A stretch of 54,072 nucleotides of DNA from Pirellulales bacterium (GTDB taxonomy: Bacteria > Planctomycetota > Planctomycetia > Pirellulales > JADZDJ01), in NCBI GenBank assembly GCA_035656635.1, contig DASRSD010000080.1, positions 1-54,072 of the forward strand. Reading direction: 5' to 3'. Below, piece by piece: positions 43,145-50,826 of this stretch. A model generated the notes under the pieces. That model was given only the letters and a program-made list of their open reading frames with translations. It was not told where the DNA came from and did not search any database. A program made the translations under genes and the position numbers. The number at the start of each line of letters is the position of its first letter. The stretch's first letter is position 1.

Positions 43145-45682
43145 ATGCCTCACGTTGGCAAACCCATTCCGCACGATTCGGCTGTTGGTCATGTGACCGG
43201 AGCGGCTCCGTATATTGACGACATGCCGGCGCGCGTCGACGAGTTGCACGTGGGCTTTGTCGGCAGCCCGGTGGCGAGCGGGTTGATTGAATCGATCGAT
43301 TTATCCGCTGCCCGAGCGCTGCCCGGCGTGGCGGCCCTATTCACGGCCGATGATTTGCCGGGGAAAAACATTTTCGGCGCGATTATTTGCGACGAGCCGG
43401 TGCTGCCGAAAGATCGAGTGCTGTACGTCGGCCAGCCGGTGGTGGTGGTGGCGGCGGAATCACGCGCGGTGCTCGAAAAAGCGCGGCGGCTGGTAAAAAT
43501 CAACGTGACCGCCAGCGAGCCGATTTTGTCGATTGAACTGGCTGTAGAATTGAAGCGGTTCATTGGTCCGGCGCGAAGGATTGCCTGGGGCGATGTGGAC
43601 GCGGCAATGAAAACGGCGCCGCATCGATTGTCCGGCGTGTTTCATAATTTGGGGCAGGAGCAATTTTATTTGGAATCGCAGGCGGCGCTGGCGTATCCCG
43701 GCGAACAAGGGGAAATGGTGGTTTACAGTTCCACGCAGAATCCCACCGAAACGCAGCATGTGGTGGCCGAGGCGCTGGGTCTGCACATGCACCAGGTGGT
43801 CTGCATTTGCAAGCGCATGGGGGGCGGCTTCGGCGGCAAGGAAACGCAGGGAAGCATACCGGCGGTGATGGCCGCGCTGGTGGCGCAAAAAACTGGCCGC
43901 TCCGCCCGGGTGATTTACAACAAAGACGACGACATGTGCTCCACCGGCAAGCGGCACGCCTACCGGGCCGAGTGGGAAGTGGGCTTTGACGACGACGGCC
44001 GCATTTTAGCTTACCGAGTGCAATATTATTCCGACGGCGGCGCGGCGGCCGATCTTTCTACTTCGGTGATGGAACGGACGATGCTCCACACCGACAATTC
44101 GTATTACTTCCCGAATATCGAAATCCGGGGTCAGGTGTGCTTTACCAATTATCCGCCCAACACGGCCTTCCGCGGCTTTGGCGGCCCGCAAGGCATTGCC
44201 GCCACGGAGAACATGATTCATGAAGTGGCGGGCTACTTGAAATCTCGCGCCTCAGGGTTAAATAGTGCGGCACACAATGGTGAGGCGCCGCACGATGGAC
44301 AAGCCAACGGCAAGATCCACCACGACGGCCAAATTATTCTCGCAGGTGCCACTGCTGGCTTGCCCAGCAGTGGGCGGTCGATCAACAGCTTGCACGTGCA
44401 GGTCCAAAACCTGTATGGCACCGAAGACCGCAATATTACGCCCTACGGCCAACTGTTCAAGAAAAATCATCTGCCGGAAATATTGGCGCAGTTGGCCAAC
44501 ACCAGCGAATACCAGCGCCGGCTGAAAGAAATTGAAGCAACCAACCAGACCGACCGGCTATGGTTGCGTGGGCTGGCGTTGTCGCCGGTGAAGTTTGGGA
44601 TTTCGTTCACCACGAAATTTTTGAATCAAGGCAACGCGCTGGTCAACGTATATCACGACGGCACGGTGCAGGTTTCCACCGGCGGCACGGAAATGGGGCA
44701 AGGGCTGTATGTGAAAGTCCGGCAACTGGTGGCCGACGAGTTTGGCCTGCCGCTGGAACGCGTGGTGGTGATGGCTACGTCGACCGAAAAAAATATCAAC
44801 ACCTCGCCCACCGCCGCCTCAGCCGGAACCGATTTGAACGGCGCCGCCGCCGTGAACGCTTGCCGGCAAATTAAATCGCGAATGGCCATGTTCGCCGCCC
44901 GGCAGTTGGCTTCCACCGAGTTGGGCTTGAGCGAATCATCCAATAGCATCGCCTTTGAAGATGGCCAGGTGTTTGACGTTCGCCATCCACAGCGGCGCAT
45001 TCCGTTTGGCGAATTTTGCAGAATGGCCCGGCGAGAACGGGTCGATTTGGGCGCCCGTGGGTTTTACGCCACGCCGGGGGTCGATTTCAATCGCGAAACC
45101 GGGTGCGGCAATCCATTCTTTTATTTCACGCAGGGAGCGGCGGTGGCGGAGGTGAAAATCGATCGCTTCACCGGCGAGTTGACCGTGCCGCGCGTCGACA
45201 TGCTAATGGATATTGGCCGATCGATTAATCCCGGCGTGGACATGGGGCAAATCATTGGCGGGTTTATCCAAGGCATGGGCTGGGTGACCGGCGAATGCCT
45301 GGTGTACAACGAGCGCGGAGAGTTGCTGTCGCACTCGCCGACCACGTACAAAATTCCGGCCGTGACCGACGTGCCACCGGTGTTCAATTGCGACTTGTTT
45401 CCCAACGACGATAACACGGAAAACGTAGCCAGCAGCAAGGCGGTGGGTGAGCCGCCGTTGATGCACGCCACGTGCGTGTGGACGGCGGTGAAGCATGCGC
45501 TCGGTTGCGTTTCGCAGGCTGTGGCCAGCGAACTGCGCTTGCCGGCGACGGGGGAAGAAATTTTGCGCTGCTTAACGCTGGTTCAGCCGCGGCGACCGGC
45601 CAGCACCAAAACCGCCAATGGAAGTTTCACCACAGAGACACAGAGACGCGGAGAGGAAATGGCCGCGAATCAACGCAAATAA
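43145..45682 (+). CDS. xdhB: Xanthine dehydrogenase large (molybdopterin) subunit with insert and repeat-derived tail
   Basis: This subunit holds the molybdopterin cofactor where purines are hydroxylated. The 845-residue protein starts with VGKPIPHDSAVGHVTGAAPY. It then has GGGFGGKETQGSIPAVMAAL, PNTAFRGFGGPQGIAATENM, GTEMGQGLYVKVRQLVADEF and the active-site Glu region AVGEPPLMHATCVWTAVKHA. Two oddities are visible. Residues about 365-418 are an insert where relatives have the short helix before NLYGTEDRNITPYGQ; part of it is coded by a palindrome (44349-44373). The last 19 residues, SFTTETQRRGEEMAANQRK, are coded by a dispersed repeat. A GTG 9 nt before the ATG is an alternative start. Confidence 0.92.
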   Translation: MPHVGKPIPHDSAVGHVTGAAPYIDDMPARVDELHVGFVGSPVASGLIESIDLSAARALPGVAALFTADDLPGKNIFGAIICDEPVLPKDRVLYVGQPVVVVAAESRAVLEKARRLVKINVTASEPILSIELAVELKRFIGPARRIAWGDVDAAMKTAPHRLSGVFHNLGQEQFYLESQAALAYPGEQGEMVVYSSTQNPTETQHVVAEALGLHMHQVVCICKRMGGGFGGKETQGSIPAVMAALVAQKTGRSARVIYNKDDDMCSTGKRHAYRAEWEVGFDDDGRILAYRVQYYSDGGAAADLSTSVMERTMLHTDNSYYFPNIEIRGQVCFTNYPPNTAFRGFGGPQGIAATENMIHEVAGYLKSRASGLNSAAHNGEAPHDGQANGKIHHDGQIILAGATAGLPSSGRSINSLHVQVQNLYGTEDRNITPYGQLFKKNHLPEILAQLANTSEYQRRLKEIEATNQTDRLWLRGLALSPVKFGISFTTKFLNQGNALVNVYHDGTVQVSTGGTEMGQGLYVKVRQLVADEFGLPLERVVVMATSTEKNINTSPTAASAGTDLNGAAAVNACRQIKSRMAMFAARQLASTELGLSESSNSIAFEDGQVFDVRHPQRRIPFGEFCRMARRERVDLGARGFYATPGVDFNRETGCGNPFFYFTQGAAVAEVKIDRFTGELTVPRVDMLMDIGRSINPGVDMGQIIGGFIQGMGWVTGECLVYNERGELLSHSPTTYKIPAVTDVPPVFNCDLFPNDDNTENVASSKAVGEPPLMHATCVWTAVKHALGCVSQAVASELRLPATGEEILRCLTLVQPRRPASTKTANGSFTTETQRRGEEMAANQRK
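44349..44373. repeat. Palindrome CCACTGCTGG-CTTGC-CCAGCAGTGG inside xdhB
   Basis: A perfect 10-bp stem (44349-44358 / 44364-44373) with a 5-nt loop lies in the middle of the XdhB insert and encodes about TAGLPSSG. It looks like a dispersed palindrome caught in a coding region. Confidence 0.7.
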
Positions 45683-45852
45683 ACGCAAATGCGGCAAAGA
45701 ATTTATAAGGAAGCCAGGAATGCAGGAAAGGGAATTAACGGTTAAGCTACATCAGCCATTATCAATGAATACTTCTTGTCTGGTTTCCTGGCTTCCTAAT
45801 TGTTTTTCATGTTTTGTCTTCTCTGCTACTCCGCGTCTCTGCGGTGAATTTT
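45625..45852. repeat. Nested inverted-repeat element between xdhB and xdhC (copy B)
   Basis: Outer arms: 45625-45657 (TTTCACCACAGAGACACAGA...) inverted at 45820-45852 (TCTCTGCTACTCCGCGTCTC...). Inner arms: 45701-45733 (TTATAAGGAAGCCAGGAATG...) inverted at 45779-45805. Between the arms on the left is a piece of another repeat (45661-45695, CGCGAATCAACGCAAATAAA...). The xdhB stop codon lies inside the element. Confidence 0.82.
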
Positions 45853-45869
45853 AATTAATTGATTTACCC

Positions 45870-46727
45870 ATGGCTGTTCCGCACGAGTTTGTTGAAAAAC
45901 TGGCTGAGCTTTCTTCCGCGGGGCGGCCGTTTGCGGCGGTCACGCTGGTGGAAACCGTCGGCAGCACTCCCTCGGATGCCGGCACGAAAATGCTGATCGA
46001 TACGTCGGGCCTCGTGTTCGGCACGGTCGGCGGCGGAAAGGTGGAAAGCAAAGCCATCGGGCATGCGCAGGAGTTGCTCAATCATGCGGCCAACGGCTCG
46101 CCGACTTGTGCGCTCGTGGAGTGGAACTTGCAGCGCGATGTGGGCATGACCTGCGGCGGCGTGGTGAAGCTGTTGTTTGAAGCGTACAACTTCCACGAGT
46201 GGCGGATCGTGGTATTCGGCGCCGGCCACGTAGCCCAGGCGCTGGTGCGGTTGCTGCTGCTCTTGGAGTGCCGCTTAATTTGCATCGATCAGCGGGAAGA
46301 ATGGCTGGCCAAGCTGCCGCATTCCCCCAAGCTGCGCACGGTGTTGCTGCCTGAGCCGCGAGATTTTGTTTCCGAATTGCGGCCGGAAGATTACGTCATT
46401 TGCATGACTATGGGACACAAGACCGATCGGCCGATTTTACAAGCGATTTTGGAACGCAATCTCCCTCGCCCTTTGGGAGAGGGCCGGCGTGAGGGTGCCG
46501 CAATTCTCTCGCAGAATTTCCAGTTGCCCTATCTCGGTGTTATCGGCAGCCAGGCCAAGCGCAAAGTGCTGGTGCGGGAGCTGATCGAAGCGGGCATGGC
46601 AAAAGATTTGGCCGAACAGTTCCGCTGCCCCATCGGATTGCCGCTGGGCACGAATCAGCCGGGCGAAATTGCGGTGAGCATTGCCGCCGAATTCATCCAA
46701 TGCCGCGATGCGGTGCCAAAATCCTGA
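45870..46727 (+). CDS. xdhC: XdhC/CoxI-family molybdenum hydroxylase maturation factor
   Basis: XdhC binds molybdenum cofactor and helps its sulfuration and insertion into XdhB. The 285-residue protein has the N-terminal XdhC/CoxI domain (AAVTLVETVGSTPSDAGTKM, GTVGGGKVESKAIGHA, MTCGGVVKLLFE with the conserved Cys), then a Rossmann part (WRIVVFGAGHVAQALVRLLL, YVICMTMGHKTDRPILQA) and the end LGVIGSQAKRKVLVRELIEA. Residues about 198-210 (NLPRPLGEGRREG) are an insert coded by a palindromic repeat of the same family as that in prmC. It lies 17 nt after the repeat that separates it from xdhB. Confidence 0.9.
   Translation: MAVPHEFVEKLAELSSAGRPFAAVTLVETVGSTPSDAGTKMLIDTSGLVFGTVGGGKVESKAIGHAQELLNHAANGSPTCALVEWNLQRDVGMTCGGVVKLLFEAYNFHEWRIVVFGAGHVAQALVRLLLLLECRLICIDQREEWLAKLPHSPKLRTVLLPEPRDFVSELRPEDYVICMTMGHKTDRPILQAILERNLPRPLGEGRREGAAILSQNFQLPYLGVIGSQAKRKVLVRELIEAGMAKDLAEQFRCPIGLPLGTNQPGEIAVSIAAEFIQCRDAVPKS
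46461..46499. repeat. Palindromic dispersed repeat inserted in frame in xdhC
   Basis: CCCTCGCCC-TTT-GGGAGAGGG (46463-46471 / 46475-46483, one mismatch) is followed by CCGGCGTGAGGGTGCCG. It matches the first stem and the GTGAGGGTGC part of the repeat in prmC (33323-33360) and is a shortened copy. Confidence 0.75.
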
Positions 46728-46800
46728 AGAACCAACGCCCATGCGGGAAAACGCAAAACTTTGGCCCTGCCTCCGGCCATAGCCTGATCTATATTTGGGT

Positions 46801-46986
46801 ATGACGGTGCGCAGAATTTTAAAAAGCGTTTCTCGATTGGCGACGTTTGTCGGCGCTACGCTGGTGGGCCTGTTGATCATTGCTTGGCTGCGCGGCACAT
46901 CAGATATCTTTGCCGGCGTGAAAGTTGCGCTGTTCAACATTTCTGTGCACCTGCGCGACTGGTTCAGCGGCTGGCATTTCGGGTAA
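46801..46986 (+). CDS. Small single-pass membrane protein
   Basis: The 61-residue protein MTVRRILKSVSRLATFVGAT continues LVGLLIIAWLRGT, one membrane helix behind a basic N-terminus, and ends in SVHLRDWFSGWHFG. Function unknown. TATATT lies 5 nt before the ATG with GGG between, so the transcript may start at or near the start codon. It stands between xdhC and the alpha-CTD-like gene. Confidence 0.5.
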   Translation: MTVRRILKSVSRLATFVGATLVGLLIIAWLRGTSDIFAGVKVALFNISVHLRDWFSGWHFG

Positions 46987-47114
46987 AAACGGTCATCAAG
47001 TTTCCCGCACCACGCTGGATGCCCATCAACCACATTCGTTGGACAGTTTGAATCGCGCCCTTAGCTTGGGAGCGGACTGCATCTGCCGAAATTCGCCCAC
47101 GCCGGCCGTAAATT

Positions 47115-47150
47115 TAGCCACGCAGGTACCACCACCGTCAGCCACGCAGG
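47115..47150. repeat. Direct repeat AGCCACGCAGG (two copies)
   Basis: AGCCACGCAGG occurs at about 47115 and again at about 47138, upstream of the alpha-CTD-like gene. The 23-nt spacing, about two helical turns, could suit a regulator, but this is only a guess. Confidence 0.3.
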
Positions 47151-47235
47151 GATTGCCCGAGGCAGGCCTGGTTTGGTACATTATGAGATTCGATATGTCG
47201 GCGAGTTTTCAAAACCGCAAGCCGGAGTGGAAGTT

Positions 47236-48576
47236 ATGTCTATCGGAATGGTCGGGACTGCACCGGGAATAAACATCAAACAAATTGCCCTGGGGAATGG
47301 AACGTTTGGGCCGCGCGAAGTGGAGCAAATGATGGGGGCTTTAAGCGAGGATCCAGGAGCCCATCGGTTGTTGCGCGAAGCGGTAGGAGAAGTCGAAGAC
47401 AGTGAAGACCGCAGTCCGGCCGCCGCTGTGCGCTTGGGCGTTTGTTACTTTCTGTTGGGCCGTTACAACAGCGCCGTTGAAACATTGAAAAAAGGCGATG
47501 GCGGCGCGCTGGCTTTGTTCTATTTGGCACGTACCCAGGCTGCGCAGCATTTACACGAGCAGGCGATGGAATCCTATCAAGCCGCCGCCCGAGCCGGCTA
47601 TGACGCCGACGCTTGCGCCTTGGCCCGAGCAGATGTATTGCGTTCCGCCGGCAACCCGAAAGGGGCGCTGGAGGTGCTCGACAAGCTTTCCGGCGCCGTG
47701 GAGCAAACGGCAGAATATTTATTTCAGCGCGGGGCAACGGTCTCGGCCATGTCGGGCAACCCTAGTGAAGTGGTTGCTTTGTTTGAACGGGCCGTTGCGA
47801 ACGATCCGAAGCATGCCGGCGCGTTGTTCGGCTTGGCGATGGAAAACGATCGCCACGGCAACGACGACACGGCCATCGATTTGTACGAGCGCTCCGTAGC
47901 CCGGTATCCGGCGCATGTCGGCTCGCTGTTGAATCTGGGGGTGTTGTATGAAGATCGCAATCTATACGACCGCGCCTTGCAATGTTATCAGCGGATTTTG
48001 GATGTGTTTCCCAATCATCCGCGCGCCCGGTTGTATCTGAAAGACGTGAACGCCTCGCGCGACATGTTCTACGATGAAGACGAGCGCCGCCGCCGCGATC
48101 GGCTCAGCCAGGTGCTCAGCGTGCCGGTGACCGATTTCGAGCTTTCGGTGCGCAGCCGCAATTGCCTGCAAAAGATGGGCATTATGACGCTCGGCGAGCT
48201 CGCCAAAACCACCGAGAACGATTTGCTCAACAGCAAAAACTTCGGCGAAACCTCGCTCGTGGAAATTCGCGAAATGATGACAGCCAAGGGGTTGTCGCTG
48301 GGGATGTTTGCCAAAGAAGCGGCGGTGCCGGAGCCCATTTACGAGCCGGAAGTTGTTACGCCCGACGAGCAGGCCTTGCTGGAGCGGCCCATTACCGATC
48401 TGCAGCTTTCGGTGCGGGCCCGCAAGTGCATGGTGCGCTTGGGCATTAATACCGTTGGGGAATTGGTGCGCCGGACCGGCGACGATTTGCTGGAGTGCAA
48501 AAACTTCGGCGTCACCAGCCTGAACGAAGTGCGCGAAAAACTCACGGCCAAGAATCTGAAGCTGCGCGGCGATTGA
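47236..48576 (+). CDS. TPR protein with two C-terminal RNA polymerase alpha-CTD-like domains
   Basis: The 446-residue protein has TPR-type helices at about 60-280 (AAVRLGVCYFLLGRYNSAVE, AGALFGLAMENDRHGNDDTA, VGSLLNLGVLYEDRNLYDRA). It ends in two similar domains of about 60 residues. The first (about 295-355) is VTDFELSVRSRNCLQKMGIM ... NSKNFGETSLVEIREMM; the second (about 384-444) is ITDLQLSVRARKCMVRLGIN ... ECKNFGVTSLNEVREKL. Both match the helix-hairpin-helix fold at the end of the RNA polymerase alpha subunit (compare 'LELSVRSxNCLK', 'LLxxKNFGxKSLxEI'). That domain binds UP-element DNA and activators. No RpoA N-terminal domain is present. The start ATG has GGAG upstream; the frame opens 21 codons earlier. 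Confidence 0.88.
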   Translation: MSIGMVGTAPGINIKQIALGNGTFGPREVEQMMGALSEDPGAHRLLREAVGEVEDSEDRSPAAAVRLGVCYFLLGRYNSAVETLKKGDGGALALFYLARTQAAQHLHEQAMESYQAAARAGYDADACALARADVLRSAGNPKGALEVLDKLSGAVEQTAEYLFQRGATVSAMSGNPSEVVALFERAVANDPKHAGALFGLAMENDRHGNDDTAIDLYERSVARYPAHVGSLLNLGVLYEDRNLYDRALQCYQRILDVFPNHPRARLYLKDVNASRDMFYDEDERRRRDRLSQVLSVPVTDFELSVRSRNCLQKMGIMTLGELAKTTENDLLNSKNFGETSLVEIREMMTAKGLSLGMFAKEAAVPEPIYEPEVVTPDEQALLERPITDLQLSVRARKCMVRLGINTVGELVRRTGDDLLECKNFGVTSLNEVREKLTAKNLKLRGD

Positions 48577-48625
48577 TGCCCGGCAAGCCTGGCCGGGCCG
48601 TGGAATATCACGTGAAGGAGGGTGC

Positions 48626-48994
48626 GTGAAATTCGCTCGTTGGACGCTTCGTCTGGCCGGCATCTACGGACTGATTGTGCTCGTGCCGCATTATTTCATG
48701 GAAGGGCACATTAACGAGCAGCATCCTCCCGCCATTGGCCATCCGGAGTTCTTTTATGGCTTTTTGGGCGTGGGAATTGCCTGGCAAATTGCATTTTTAA
48801 TCATGGCGCAAGATCCGGTGCGCTTCCGCCCGATGCTGCTTCCCTCCGTACTTGAAAAATTCAGCTTCGGCATTGCGGCGGTAGCATTGTATTTCCAACA
48901 GCGCGTGCCCGATGCCATGTTGGCTGCCGGCATCATCGATCTAATGTGGGGCGTGCTGTTCATCATTGCCTGGCGGCTGCTGCGTGCGAAATAA
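48626..48994 (+). CDS. Small membrane protein
   Basis: The 122-residue protein has three or four membrane helices ([74 protein letters not shown]). The start is a GTG with an excellent ribosome-binding site, AAGGAGGG, just upstream. No family is certain; the size and layout recall DoxX-like or other small uncharacterised membrane proteins. It precedes tgt by 10 nt, so probably the same transcript. Confidence 0.75.
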   Translation: MKFARWTLRLAGIYGLIVLVPHYFMEGHINEQHPPAIGHPEFFYGFLGVGIAWQIAFLIMAQDPVRFRPMLLPSVLEKFSFGIAAVALYFQQRVPDAMLAAGIIDLMWGVLFIIAWRLLRAK

Positions 48995-49004
48995 TGCACT
49001 CCCC

Positions 49005-50138
49005 ATGAGCCAGCCGCCGTTTTCATTTCGGGTCCATTCGGTCGACGCGGACTGCGCCGCACGGCGGTCGACATTCACCACGCCGCATGGGCCGGTGGAA
49101 ATGCCCGCCTTCATGCCGGTGGGCACGCAAGGCACGGTAAAGGGGCTGGAGATCGACATGCTGCGCGCGACCGGCGCACAAATGATTTTGGCCAACACGT
49201 ATCACTTGGCGCTGCGGCCGGGCGAAAAAATTGTGGAGCAACTGGGAGGGCTGCACCAGTTTATGGGTTGGGACGGCCCCATCCTAACCGACAGCGGCGG
49301 CTTTCAGGTGTTCAGCCTGGCGGCGAATGTGAAAATTACGGAGCAAACCGCCGCGTTTCGCTCACATCTGGATGGCAACCTCGTGGAGCTTTCTCCGGAG
49401 CGGGCGGTGCAAATTCAAGAAGCACTGGGGAGCGACGTGGCCATGGTGCTGGATCACGTCGTGGCGCTGCCCAACGAAACGCACATTTTGCACGACGCCA
49501 TGCAGCGCAGCATTCGCTGGGCCCAGCGCGCCCAAGCGGCGCATCGCAGAGCCGATCAGGCCCAATTTGCCATCGTGCAAGGCGGCCTGGATGTAAAGTT
49601 GCGCATCGAGTGCACCGAAGCACTGCGGCAACTCGATTTTCCCGGTTACGCGGTGGGCGGATTGAGCGTGGGCGAACCCCCGGAAGAAATGTACCGTATT
49701 CTGGAAGAAAGCGTGCCCGCATTGCCTGACGATAAGCCGCGGTATTTGATGGGCGTGGGCCGGCCGCAAGATTTATTGGAAGGCATTGCGCGGGGCATCG
49801 ATCTGTTCGATTGCGTATTGCCCACGCGCAATGGTCGCAATGCGATGGCCTTCACCAACACCGGCACTTTGCGAGTGCGCAATCAAAAATTTGCCGACGA
49901 TCCGCGACCCCTGGAAGAAGGTTGCCCCTGCCCTGCCTGTCGCCGCAGCCGCGGTTATTTGCGGCACTTATTTATGGCGGACGAAATGCTGGGGCCCGTG
50001 CTGCTCACGGCGCATAACATTACTTTTTATCAACGCTTGCTCGCCGAAGCACGCCAGGCAATTGCAGAGAATCGGTTTGTGGAGTTTAAGGCCGCGAAAC
50101 TACTGCGCTGGAGCAACGGCGGCTTTGCAGATCAATGA
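49005..50138 (+). CDS. tgt: Queuine tRNA-ribosyltransferase (TGT)
   Basis: Tgt swaps guanine 34 in tRNAs with GUN anticodons for preQ1, a step of queuosine synthesis in the cytoplasm. The 377-residue protein has [51 protein letters not shown] with the catalytic Asp region, [20 protein letters not shown], and the zinc site [17 protein letters not shown]. The [11 protein letters not shown] was chosen as the family start; the frame opens 13 codons earlier inside the preceding gene. It is followed by yajC and secDF, a common bacterial order. Confidence 0.97.
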   Translation: MSQPPFSFRVHSVDADCAARRSTFTTPHGPVEMPAFMPVGTQGTVKGLEIDMLRATGAQMILANTYHLALRPGEKIVEQLGGLHQFMGWDGPILTDSGGFQVFSLAANVKITEQTAAFRSHLDGNLVELSPERAVQIQEALGSDVAMVLDHVVALPNETHILHDAMQRSIRWAQRAQAAHRRADQAQFAIVQGGLDVKLRIECTEALRQLDFPGYAVGGLSVGEPPEEMYRILEESVPALPDDKPRYLMGVGRPQDLLEGIARGIDLFDCVLPTRNGRNAMAFTNTGTLRVRNQKFADDPRPLEEGCPCPACRRSRGYLRHLFMADEMLGPVLLTAHNITFYQRLLAEARQAIAENRFVEFKAAKLLRWSNGGFADQ

Positions 50139-50197
50139 CCCGTGGTCCCAAATCAATGACCCGTGTGAAGAATAACAATTTGGTCATTGGCATTTAG
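50134..50197. repeat. Degenerate ATGACC repeats downstream of tgt
   Basis: AATGACCCGTG occurs twice (near 50135 and 50154), then AATTTGGTCATTGGCATTT, an inverted piece of the same family as at 25062 and 35518. The first copy overlaps the tgt stop codon. Confidence 0.45.
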
Positions 50198-50317
50198 CTC
50201 CGCCACTTCGTGTTGTCATTCGGCATTGCTTTCCCCTGCCCTTCCCCTATACGCCGCAAAGGCTTAAGATACGCAATTCGCCCTGGACTACCGGGCGATT
50301 TCCATTCCGTGTCACCC

Positions 50318-50722
50318 ATGGGGAACCCCGTGCCGACCGCCGTTTATAGCTGTGTAAATTTTGTACTGCTGTTGGCTGCTGACGAGAAAGCTCCCGCCGC
50401 CGGGGGCGGCGCTGCCGGGTCGCAGGGCGGAAGCATTGTGCAAATGATGTTTCCGCTGATTCTGATTTTTGTGCTGTTTTACTTTCTGATGATGCGCCCC
50501 GAAAAGCGCAAGCAAGCGGATCATAAAGCCCTGCTGGAAGCGCTAAAAAAGAACGATCGAGTGGTCACCATTGGCGGCATTTATGGGGTCGTGGCGAACG
50601 TGCAACGGGATGCCGATCGGGTAACCATTAAAGTCGACGAGACCACCAATACCAAGCTGGATGTCACGTTTGGCGCCATCGCCCGGGTGGTGGTCGAGCA
50701 AAGCGAAACAGAAGCGAAGTGA
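50318..50722 (+). CDS. yajC: Preprotein translocase subunit YajC
   Basis: YajC is a small helper of the SecDF complex in the inner membrane. The 134-residue protein has one membrane helix, IVQMMFPLILIFVLFYFLMM, followed by the family motif RPEKRKQADHKALLEALKKN, then DRVVTIGGIYGVVANV and a beta-rich end. The frame opens earlier, but the ATG at 50318 (MGNPVPTAVY) is the first one with a plausible N-terminus. secDF follows 104 nt downstream. Confidence 0.93.
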   Translation: MGNPVPTAVYSCVNFVLLLAADEKAPAAGGGAAGSQGGSIVQMMFPLILIFVLFYFLMMRPEKRKQADHKALLEALKKNDRVVTIGGIYGVVANVQRDADRVTIKVDETTNTKLDVTFGAIARVVVEQSETEAK

Positions 50723-50826
50723 CCAAAATCGAAAGCAAATCACCACGGAGGGAAATCGAACGCTGAGTCGAAAGAACCTGGCTCACGCTCTTCTCTCCGT
50801 TGCCTATCAAAGGATTGGAACACGCC

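Noticed and set aside
42915-45852. A composite transposon carrying xdhB
   Set aside because: The flanking elements have no transposase, and xdhB sits in its normal context between xdhA and xdhC, so the gene itself is not likely to be mobile cargo.
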